This document shows positions 54,356 to 61,076 of a stretch of 61,076 nucleotides of DNA, one piece after another. Within the stretch, counting starts at the first letter, position 1; each line of letters begins with the position of its first letter. The position numbers and the translations under genes are program-made. The stretch lies in the NCBI GenBank assembly GCA_947624995.1, contig CANQMS010000012.1, positions 1-61,076 on the forward strand, written 5' to 3'. Under the pieces are notes generated by a model. It did not search any database, was not told the DNA's origin, and saw only the letters and a program-made list of their open reading frames with translations. The stretch is from an uncultured Clostridia bacterium (lineage in GTDB: Bacteria; Bacillota; Clostridia; Oscillospirales; CAG-272).

Positions 54356-55402
54356 TCAAAGCGCCACGATATCCGCCGCCTTGATCGTCATCAGCTCGTC
54401 GCGAGTGACGGACGGCAGGGCGGCCAAGCGGTTAGCCTGCTCTATCAGGATGCGCTCGAAGATGTTGCGGACGCCGCGCGCGTTGCCGAAGTCACCGTCT
54501 TTCGACATGTCGGCGAGCAGCGAACGGAGCGCGCCGCGCGCGTCCGGCTCCTCGAGCACGTAGCAGTTGTTTTTGCACTGCAGCTCGAAGATGTCGAGCA
54601 TTTCGTCGACCGTGTAGTCGTCGAAGTAGAGGTACCTGTTGAAGCGCGAGGACAAGCCGGGGTTCGAATCAATGAATTCCTCCATCAGGTCGGTATACCC
54701 GGCGACGATGACGACGAGGTCGTCCCTGTTGTCCTCCATCGCCTTGAGCAGCGTCTCTATCGCCTCGAGCCCGAAATCGTTCTCCGCCTTGCCGGACGAG
54801 AGCGAATACGCTTCGTCGATGAAGAGGACGCCGCCCTTCGCGCGCTCGATGACGGATGAGGTCTTGATCGCCGTCTGCCCGACGTAGCCGGCGACGAGCC
54901 CCGAGCGGTCGACCTCGACAAGGTGCCCCTTTGAGAGGATCCCGAGCGAGTGATAGACGCGCGCCATGAAGCGCGCCATCATCGTCTTGCCTGTCCCGGG
55001 ATTGCCGGCGAAGACCATGTGCAGCGAGAGGTCGGGCGCGGGCAGGTCGTGCTCGCGGCGCATTTTCCAAACCGTCACCATATTTATGAGGTCGCGGACC
55101 TCGTCCTTGACGGCGGAAAGACCGATATATGAGTCGAGCTCCGTGCGCAGGTCGTCGATGTTTTCCTTCGGAGGCACAGGGACCTCTCCCGGCTTCGGGT
55201 CGCCCTGCCCCGTTGAGGCAGCCGTCTTCGGTGCATCCGCGGAGGCGTCCGCAGAAGAGGACGGCTTGCGGTCCCCGGCGGGTCCCGCCGCTTTCGTGCG
55301 CGGCGCGCCCCATATGTCGTCGCCGACGCGGCGCATGTTGCGCGCCGTCATCTCGCGGATGACGTCAAGCTGCTGCAAAATTATTTCGTCTTTTTTGTCC
55401 AA
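54356..55402 (-). CDS. AAA ATPase of the CbbX/SpoVK type
   Basis: 348 residues starting with TTG at 55402. The N-terminal ~75 residues are a Ser/Ala/Pro-rich linker. The AAA module (~85-345) has FAGNPGTGKTMMAR (Walker A), GGVLFIDEAYSLSSG (Walker B), VAGYTDLMEEFIDSNPGLSSRF (sensor/Arg-finger region) and a C-terminal lid. This matches CbbX-like/SpoVK proteins; SpoVK is a sporulation-stage gene in Bacillus. The target remodelled here is unknown. Confidence 0.85.
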   Translation of the reverse strand: MDKKDEIILQQLDVIREMTARNMRRVGDDIWGAPRTKAAGPAGDRKPSSSADASADAPKTAASTGQGDPKPGEVPVPPKENIDDLRTELDSYIGLSAVKDEVRDLINMVTVWKMRREHDLPAPDLSLHMVFAGNPGTGKTMMARFMARVYHSLGILSKGHLVEVDRSGLVAGYVGQTAIKTSSVIERAKGGVLFIDEAYSLSSGKAENDFGLEAIETLLKAMEDNRDDLVVIVAGYTDLMEEFIDSNPGLSSRFNRYLYFDDYTVDEMLDIFELQCKNNCYVLEEPDARGALRSLLADMSKDGDFGNARGVRNIFERILIEQANRLAALPSVTRDELMTIKAADIVAL

Positions 55403-55445
55403 AACCGTGCCGACTCCGTACGATTCCCTTGCGTTTACACCGTAT

Positions 55446-55474
55446 ATTATATACGATAATTCCCGCCGTGTCTA
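55446..55474 (-). promoter_or_regulatory. Promoter of the AAA ATPase gene
   Basis: Minus strand TAGACA, 17 bp and TATAAT, about 44 bp upstream of the TTG start. Confidence 0.72.
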
Positions 55475-55511
55475 CATACATCCGCGACCTTTTTTGAAAA
55501 ATAAAACGGAT

Positions 55512-55540
55512 TTGCAATTGCGTGCGTTTTATGCTATACT
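55512..55540 (+). promoter_or_regulatory. Promoter of the TMEM43-like gene
   Basis: TTGCAA (55512-55517), 17 bp and TATACT (55535-55540), about 64 bp before the start. Confidence 0.75.
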
Positions 55541-55603
55541 GTAACGGTAAAAATGCGGACTCCGAAACACAGTCAAAAAGACGAAAAGGCGGGGAATATA
55601 TTA

Positions 55604-56761
55604 ATGAAAAATAAATTCTTGAAGATCGCGGCGGCGGTGCTCGGCGTGATTTTGCTCGCGTCCGGCATCGCGCTCACGGCGATGTCCTTGGCAGCGCGCG
55701 CGGACGCGGCAGGAGCGATAAAGGAATTCGAGGACGACTCGTATGTCAGGGAGGACGGCAAGTACGTCAATGATTTCGACATGTACCTCGTCATCGTGCC
55801 GGGCGAGGCGGAGTATGACGAGGGCGGAGCCGTCGACCCGATATTCGGCGTCAGCGCGGACTCGGTGCTCCTGTCGCGCATATCGGAGATGTATCAGTGG
55901 CTGCCGTCGGGCTCGGGCGGCTTTGAGAAGGGCTGGAGCGAGGAGCTCGTCGACACTGGAGACGCCGAGCACAAAAATCCCGCAGCTTATCCGGCGAGCA
56001 CGGGTTCGGGCGAGTTTGCCGCCGCGGCAGTTCATATAGGCGGCTTTTACGTCGGCGACGAGCAGCTCTCCTGCCTGAAGGCGCGGGAGAGGATCGGCTC
56101 ACTCCCGGAAACGGACGTACACGGCTTCCGCACGGAGGGAGAATATATTACAAATGCGGAGGACCTGTCCTCGCCGGAGATCGGGGACGTCAGGATCAGG
56201 TATGAATACGTTACCTCGCGCGAGATAACGATAACGGGAATGCAGCTTGACGGAAGGGCGCAGGACTGGACAAGGGACGGGCACACGTTCTACCACGGAT
56301 TCGACGGCAGGCTTTCGAAAGCCGATGTCGTCGCCGAATATCGCCGCGCCGCGGCTCCGGTCGTTTATCCGATGCTCGCGGCTGGCATCGCCGCAGCGAT
56401 ATGCGGCGCCGTCGTCGCCGTGATTTCGCTTTCCGCTCTGATCGGGTATTCCGCATCGGTGACGCTGCCGCTCGGGAAGAAAAGGAAATTTTCAGCCGCG
56501 GGCAGGCGCGCGGAGGTGATATACGGCGTGCTGCTCGGCGCGCTCTCGTCGGCGCTGACAGCATCGGCGATGTTCGCGGGCTCGGTCGCAGTATGGCTCG
56601 TTTTGTCCGTCGCCCTGTTCGCAACTTTCGCGGTCGTGTTCGGCGTCAATATAATAAAGCACACGCCGAGGCGCGTGCGCGAGGAGACGCCGTACGTGCC
56701 GATCCTTCGCCGGAACGAAAAGCAGGACGGTCCCGACGTGCGCGGAAAGAACAGAAAATAA
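55604..56761 (+). CDS. TMEM43-family membrane protein
   Basis: 385 residues from ATG 55604. One N-terminal helix (IAAAVLGVILLASGIALTAM) is followed by a ~230-residue extracytoplasmic domain, then three or four C-terminal helices. The core IGDVRIRYEYVTSREITITG with upstream IGGFYVGDEQL matches the TMEM43/LUMA pattern, a family found in animals and scattered bacteria. The bacterial function is unknown. It ends in a basic tail and is not obviously linked to its GH51 neighbour. Confidence 0.72.
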   Translation: MKNKFLKIAAAVLGVILLASGIALTAMSLAARADAAGAIKEFEDDSYVREDGKYVNDFDMYLVIVPGEAEYDEGGAVDPIFGVSADSVLLSRISEMYQWLPSGSGGFEKGWSEELVDTGDAEHKNPAAYPASTGSGEFAAAAVHIGGFYVGDEQLSCLKARERIGSLPETDVHGFRTEGEYITNAEDLSSPEIGDVRIRYEYVTSREITITGMQLDGRAQDWTRDGHTFYHGFDGRLSKADVVAEYRRAAAPVVYPMLAAGIAAAICGAVVAVISLSALIGYSASVTLPLGKKRKFSAAGRRAEVIYGVLLGALSSALTASAMFAGSVAVWLVLSVALFATFAVVFGVNIIKHTPRRVREETPYVPILRRNEKQDGPDVRGKNRK

Positions 56762-56772
56762 TCGGCAAAAAA

Positions 56773-56808
56773 TCGCGGGAGGGCGCGCAGTACGGCGCCC
56801 TCCCGCGA
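56773..56808 (+). terminator. Hairpin after the TMEM43-like gene
   Basis: TCGCGGGAGGGCGC pairs with GCGCCCTCCCGCGA over 8 bases. No T-run follows. Confidence 0.6.
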
Positions 56809-56868
56809 CTGCTGCCCGATGCATTTGCGGCAGTTTGCGCAAAAAAGTTTTATTTTGGATCAAATTCA

Positions 56869-56897
56869 TTGACACGGGCGCGGGATTAAAGTATAAT
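56869..56897 (+). promoter_or_regulatory. Consensus sigma-A promoter of the GH51 genes
   Basis: TTGACA (56869-56874), a 17-bp spacer and TATAAT (56892-56897), both hexamers perfect. The start codon is 34 bp downstream. Confidence 0.92.
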
Positions 56898-56930
56898 CGA
56901 AAGTGAATACGATCTGTTCGGAGGAACATC

Positions 56931-59432
56931 ATGGCAAAGCTTTCCGGTATAACGGTTAACGCCGGCAAAAAACTTTATCCCACGAACGACCTCTACGGCA
57001 TTTTCTTTGAAGATATAAATCACGCGGCGGACGGCGGACTTTACGCCGAGACGGTCCGCAACCGCTCGTTCGAGTTCTCGGACGTCGACAACAGGGATTA
57101 CACGCCGTTAACGGCGTGGGAGCTCATCGGGCGTGACGGCGGGGTCGTGCGCGGCGGCGTCGAATCCGTTTATCCGCTGAACGTGAACAATACGCATTAT
57201 CTGCGCATCTCAAACGGGTCCCGCCGGGGGCTCGAGGTCGAGGGGACAGTCGGCGCCGTCAACTGCGGCTACAATACGGGGATCCCGCTCCGGGCGGGCG
57301 CGCATTACATGTTCTCGGTGTTCGCGAGGCGTGACATCTGCCTTCGCGAGCCGGTCGAGATCAGGCTAGAGAGCACGGACGGGGAACTCTACGGCAGGGC
57401 GGAGATCACGGTCGACTCGGCGGAGTGGAAGAAGTACACGGCGGAGATAGTCTCGGATTCGGAGGACTTCTCAGGGAGGCTCGTCATCCTCATCCACGGT
57501 GCGGGCAGCGTCTGCCTTGACATGGTGTCGCTCTTCCCGAAGGAAACGTTCCGTTCCCGCGAAAACGGGCTTCGTCCCGATATCGCCGGGTTCCTTGCGG
57601 AGCTGAAGCCGAAGTTCGTCCGCTTCCCCGGCGGGTGCCTCACGCACGACGGTGACGTCGACGAGCACGCGCGCGACGCCATGTACCGCTGGCGCAATTC
57701 TGTCGGTCCCGTCGAGGCGCGCCCGTCAAAGCGCGACAACTGGGGGTACAATCAGAGCTACGGCTTCGGATATTACGAGTTTTTCCTGTTCTGCGAGGAT
57801 ATCGGCGCAAAGGCGATGCCTGTGCTGCCTGGCGCATTCAATCCGCACAGGCAGTGCTGGGTCCCGATGGACGAGATGCAGCCGTGGATCGACGAGGCGC
57901 TCGAGCTGCTCGAATTTGCGAACGGCGCACCCGATACGAAGTGGGGCGCGGTCCGCGCCGAAATGGGACATCCCGAGCCGTTCGGCGTTGAATATATTGC
58001 GATCGGCAACGAGGAGGTCGACGAGGGGTTCTTTGAACGCTATCCGCTATTCCACCGTGCGATCGCGGAAAAATATCCGAACGTGAAAATACTCAACACA
58101 GCCGGTCCGGCTCCCGCCGGAAAGGGCTTTGACCTCGGCTGGGAGAGCGCGCGGAAGTGGGGCTCGTACGGTGTGGACGAGCACTACTACGTCGCGCCCG
58201 ACTGGATGATACAGAATTACGACCGCTATTTCTCCGATTTCTACGATCCGAAGGGACCGAAGGTGTTCCTCGGCGAATACGCGAGCAGGAACAACACGTT
58301 CTATAACGCGCTCTGCGAGGCGGCGTACATGACGAGCTTTGAGCTCTGCGCCGACAGGGTCGCCCTGACGTGCTACGCGCCGCTTTTATGCAACGCCGAT
58401 TACGTCAACTGGCGCCCGAACCTGATCTGGTACAACAACCACGAGGTCTTCGGCATTCCGAGCTACTATGTGCAGAAGATGTATTCGGTCAATCAGGGCG
58501 ACGTCACGCTCGATGTCGCCTGCGACATCACGCCCGAGGACGAAAAGTGCGAGCCCGAGCGCATCGCAGGCGGGTTCGCGTTCGGAGCCGGCAGGGGAGA
58601 CGCCGCGTTCCGCGGCATAAGGGTCAACGGCGAGCCCGTCGCCGCGTCCGACATCGAGGTCCGCGAGGGCGACTGGACGTACCGCGACGGCGATCTTGTC
58701 CGCGAGCATTCGTCCGAGTCGGCGGAGCCCGAGCCGCGCAGGCGCCGCTGGGGACCGCCGCGCGACGTGACCGTGAACGGCGCGTGGGAGGACTTTGACT
58801 TTGAATGTACCGTCACGCTGAGCGAGACGCCGGCGGAGTTCCCGCCGCGCCGCCCGGGCGAGCAGCCCGTGAGGTTCCGCCGCGGCGTGTCGATAGCGTT
58901 CTCGGTCGGCGAGGACGCGGAGTTTTCGTGGAACATCGGCGGCGGCAGAGACGGTGAGGGAGAATCCGCAATCGGGTGCCGTCTGCGCGGCTACGACAGC
59001 AGGCTGTCGCACGAGCCGTTCACGCTTGAGGACGGGCGCGCGTACAGACTGACGCTGACGCGCCGCGGACCGCATATCACGGCGGCGATAGACGGCGTCG
59101 TCATAAACGATGTCGAATACTGCCCGAAGCCGCCGAAGCGCATATACGTTTCCTCGACGCTCGACGAGAGCACGAGTGAGGTCATAATCAAGGCGGTCAA
59201 CGTCCGCCCGACGCCGGTGACGGTGCGGATCAATGTCGAGGGCGCCGGGGACGGCGCGCGCACCGTGAAGACGGAGACGCTCACGGCGGAGTCGATAGAC
59301 GACACGAACAGCTTCGAGGAGCCCGAAAAGGTCGCGACGAAGTACGGCTCGTTCGACGTCGACGGGCTGCCGTTCACGTACGAGTTTCTGCCGCGGTCCG
59401 TCAACGTGTTCCGCATACCGATAATAAAATAA
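56931..59432 (+). CDS. GH51 alpha-L-arabinofuranosidase with N-terminal carbohydrate-binding module
   Basis: 833 residues. After a short start region (LYGIFFEDINHAADGGLYAE) a CBM4/9-like beta-sandwich occupies roughly residues 50-200. The GH51 catalytic domain follows with VRFPGGCLTHDG, the acid/base Glu in IAIGNEEVDEG and the nucleophile Glu in VFLGEYASR. The C-terminal part contains an inserted concanavalin-like segment (~590-720) before the final beta domain. It removes arabinofuranosyl side chains from arabinan or arabinoxylan. No signal peptide is seen, so it probably acts on imported oligosaccharides. GGAGG precedes the ATG. Confidence 0.93.
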   Translation: MAKLSGITVNAGKKLYPTNDLYGIFFEDINHAADGGLYAETVRNRSFEFSDVDNRDYTPLTAWELIGRDGGVVRGGVESVYPLNVNNTHYLRISNGSRRGLEVEGTVGAVNCGYNTGIPLRAGAHYMFSVFARRDICLREPVEIRLESTDGELYGRAEITVDSAEWKKYTAEIVSDSEDFSGRLVILIHGAGSVCLDMVSLFPKETFRSRENGLRPDIAGFLAELKPKFVRFPGGCLTHDGDVDEHARDAMYRWRNSVGPVEARPSKRDNWGYNQSYGFGYYEFFLFCEDIGAKAMPVLPGAFNPHRQCWVPMDEMQPWIDEALELLEFANGAPDTKWGAVRAEMGHPEPFGVEYIAIGNEEVDEGFFERYPLFHRAIAEKYPNVKILNTAGPAPAGKGFDLGWESARKWGSYGVDEHYYVAPDWMIQNYDRYFSDFYDPKGPKVFLGEYASRNNTFYNALCEAAYMTSFELCADRVALTCYAPLLCNADYVNWRPNLIWYNNHEVFGIPSYYVQKMYSVNQGDVTLDVACDITPEDEKCEPERIAGGFAFGAGRGDAAFRGIRVNGEPVAASDIEVREGDWTYRDGDLVREHSSESAEPEPRRRRWGPPRDVTVNGAWEDFDFECTVTLSETPAEFPPRRPGEQPVRFRRGVSIAFSVGEDAEFSWNIGGGRDGEGESAIGCRLRGYDSRLSHEPFTLEDGRAYRLTLTRRGPHITAAIDGVVINDVEYCPKPPKRIYVSSTLDESTSEVIIKAVNVRPTPVTVRINVEGAGDGARTVKTETLTAESIDDTNSFEEPEKVATKYGSFDVDGLPFTYEFLPRSVNVFRIPIIK

Positions 59433-59480
59433 AAAAGAAGTAAAAATACTTAAATCAGCTCACACTCGGAAGGAGACAGC

Positions 59481-60986
59481 ATGAAAGCAAAAATCAGACT
59501 TGACCGCGATTTCACAGTCGGGAGCGTCGACCCCCGCATCTACGGCAGCTTTATAGAGCACCTCGGGCGCGCCGTCTACGGCGGGATATATGAGCCGAGT
59601 CATCCGACGGCGGATGACATGGGCTTTCGCCGCGACGTCATCGACCTCGTGAGAAAGCTCGGCGTCCCCGTCGTGCGTTACCCGGGCGGGAATTTCGTTT
59701 CCGGCTATAACTGGGAGGACGGCATCGGTCCGAAGGACAAGCGCCCCGTGCGCACCGAGCTCGCTTGGGGAACGCTCGAGACGAACCAGGTCGGCATCGA
59801 CGAGTTTCAGGAATGGGCAAAGCGCGCGAACACGAACGTCATGATGGCGGTCAATCTCGGGACGCGCGGTCCCGCCGAGGCGAAAGATCTCATCGAATAC
59901 TGCAACCACCCGGGCGGGACGTACTGGTCCGACCTGCGCGCCGCAAACGGTCACCGCGACCCCTACGGCATAAAGCTCTGGTGCCTCGGAAACGAGATGG
60001 ACGGTCCGTGGCAGATGTGCGCGAAGACGGCGGACGAATACGGCAGGATCGCGAACGAAACGGCGAAGATGCTCAAATGGGTCGACCCCTCGATAGAGAC
60101 TGTCGCGTGCGGCAGCTCGTCGAGCGGGATGGCGACGTTCGGCACGTGGGAGGCGACGATGCTCTCGCACTGCTACGACAACGTCGACTATGTCTCGTGC
60201 CACACGTATTACAACAATCACGCGCACGACACGAAGACCTTCCTCGCAAACAACCTCGACATGGACTACTTTATAAAGAGCGTCGTCTCGGCGATAGATT
60301 ACGCAAAGGTCGTCGCCCGCTCGAAAAAGCAGGTCAACATCAGCTTTGACGAGTGGAACGTGTGGTACCACTGCAACGAGCCCGGCAACCATAAGCACAT
60401 CGAGCGCTGGAGTATAGCGCCCCCGCAGCTCGAGGACGTATACAACTTCGAGGACGCGCTCCTGATCGGGTCGCTGCTCATTACGATGCTCCGCCACGCG
60501 GACCGCGTCAAGGTCGCGTGCATGGCGCAGCTCGTAAACGTCATAGCGCCGATAATGACGCGCAACGGCGGCGGCGCGTGGGCGCAGACGATTTTCTACC
60601 CCTATATGCACGCCTCCGCATACGGGCGCGGGACCGCGCTCGAAACGAAGGTCGAGTGCGAAAAGTACGACACGCGCAAGTATACGGATGTGCCGTTCGT
60701 CGACAGCGTCGCCGTTCACAACGAAGAGGCGGGCGAGCTGACCGTGTTCGCCGTCAACAAGAATCTTGACGAGGATATCGCGGCGGAGATCGACCTCGGC
60801 GGCTTTGAAGGGTACAGGCTCGTCGAGCACATCGCGATGCATCACGACGACGTCAACGCCGTCAACACCGAGGACGCGCCTTACACGGTCTGCCCGAAGA
60901 GCGACGGCAAAACGACCGTTGACGGCACGCGCGCGGAGGCGCTGCTCGGCAGGGCTTCATGGAATGTCATCAGATTTAAGAAATAA
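59481..60986 (+). CDS. abfA: Intracellular GH51 alpha-L-arabinofuranosidase
   Basis: 501 residues, the usual length of the compact intracellular GH51 enzymes. RIYGSFIEHLGRAVYGGIYE, VRYPGGNFVSGYNWEDGIGP, the acid/base Glu in LWCLGNEMDGPW and the nucleophile Glu in ISFDEWNVWYH are all present, with a C-terminal beta domain. It lies 48 bp after the larger GH51 gene and is probably co-transcribed. The pair belongs to different GH51 subgroups and may split substrate range. GGAAGGAG precedes the start. Confidence 0.95.
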   Translation: MKAKIRLDRDFTVGSVDPRIYGSFIEHLGRAVYGGIYEPSHPTADDMGFRRDVIDLVRKLGVPVVRYPGGNFVSGYNWEDGIGPKDKRPVRTELAWGTLETNQVGIDEFQEWAKRANTNVMMAVNLGTRGPAEAKDLIEYCNHPGGTYWSDLRAANGHRDPYGIKLWCLGNEMDGPWQMCAKTADEYGRIANETAKMLKWVDPSIETVACGSSSSGMATFGTWEATMLSHCYDNVDYVSCHTYYNNHAHDTKTFLANNLDMDYFIKSVVSAIDYAKVVARSKKQVNISFDEWNVWYHCNEPGNHKHIERWSIAPPQLEDVYNFEDALLIGSLLITMLRHADRVKVACMAQLVNVIAPIMTRNGGGAWAQTIFYPYMHASAYGRGTALETKVECEKYDTRKYTDVPFVDSVAVHNEEAGELTVFAVNKNLDEDIAAEIDLGGFEGYRLVEHIAMHHDDVNAVNTEDAPYTVCPKSDGKTTVDGTRAEALLGRASWNVIRFKK

Positions 60987-60997
60987 GGTTTTCAGGG

Positions 60998-61068
60998 CAG
61001 GGGGAGGAAAACTTTTTAGAAAAAAGTTTTCCTCCCCCTGCACCCCCTCTTTTCAAAAACTTTCATTA
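60998..61068. repeat. G-rich palindromic intergenic element, copy 5, at the window end
   Basis: A perfect 20-bp stem (60998-61017 with 61021-61040, CAGGGGGAGGAAAACTTTTT) over AGA is followed by CACCCCCTCTTTTCAAAAAC and a T-rich end. It has the same tail design as copies 2 and 4 and closes the GH51 operon. Confidence 0.82.
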
Positions 61069-61076
61069 ACTTTTTT

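Noticed and set aside
59460-60845. 461-codon open frame on the minus strand
   Set aside because: Antisense to the second GH51 gene; no motif or start signal.

Overview
The window is GC-rich, densely coding DNA from an anaerobic, probably endospore-forming member of the Clostridia (Firmicutes). Evidence for anaerobiosis is an oxygen-sensitive class III ribonucleotide reductase with its activase, a pyruvate:ferredoxin oxidoreductase and a flavodiiron/rubredoxin detoxification protein. Evidence for a sporulating Firmicute is a 25-codon spoVM-like gene next to rsgA, PrkC/Stp with PASTA domains, RemA, a MecA-like adaptor, a SpoVK/CbbX-like AAA protein and RNase J. Two GH51 arabinofuranosidases, a mannonate/fructuronate-type oxidoreductase and a carbohydrate-binding lipoprotein point to a plant-polysaccharide-rich habitat such as the gut; that is an inference.

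Layout. 1-640: end of a repetitive, probably wall-anchored Cys-rich protein. 798-4657 (minus): transglutaminase-like lipoprotein, an acyl-carrier-like protein lacking the carrier serine, GreA and a UxuB-type dehydrogenase. 4852-7994 (plus): rbfA, DHH phosphoesterase, truB and pgeF, in a tightly packed operon. 7995-8480 is the largest non-coding stretch, a dense array of hairpins and direct repeats that includes three copies of an extended -10 motif. 8481-13342: a Gld-type ABC system (ATPase, permease, GldG-like, DUF4340). 13405-17731: nrdG, nrdD with a fused C-terminal redoxin and trxB; nrdD is preceded by a pair of NrdR-like boxes. 17916-23076: a Cthe_2159-like lipoprotein, a terpenoid-cyclase-repeat/DUF4430 membrane protein on the minus strand, and a LytTR regulator with a membrane protein. 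23210-28281: comM, a diacylglycerol-kinase-like gene, an M19 dipeptidase, a sugar nucleotidyltransferase and a small tail-anchored protein. 28561-30714: RNase J, a Dabb protein and spoVM. 44152-30773 (minus): a 14-gene co-directional run (DUF5685, J-domain protein, membrane protein, yicC, remA, rpoZ, priA, def, fmt, rsmB, rlmN, stp, prkC, rsgA) with no gap above 58 bp. This is the classical Firmicute housekeeping cluster, but gmk, coaBC, rpe and thiN are absent from it. 44366-50511: flavodiiron fusion, MecA-like protein, membrane protein, tyrosine recombinase with pgsA, and an XRE regulator with a small partner. 50655-55402 (minus): PFOR and an AAA ATPase. 55604-60986 (plus): a TMEM43-family protein and two GH51 enzymes.

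How the genes work together. Much of the window is translation and RNA maintenance (RbfA, TruB, Def, Fmt, RsmB, RlmN, RsgA, RNase J, YicC) coupled to envelope signalling (PrkC/Stp). The nrd region looks like a self-contained anaerobic dNTP module, in which electrons could pass from NADPH through TrxB to the redoxin domain fused to NrdD. Intergenic regions carry a recurring family of G-rich palindromes flanked by a CCTTCAAAACCTTTT-like tail, and many strong sigma-A-type promoters are readable.

All calls come from reading the sequence; no database search was run.
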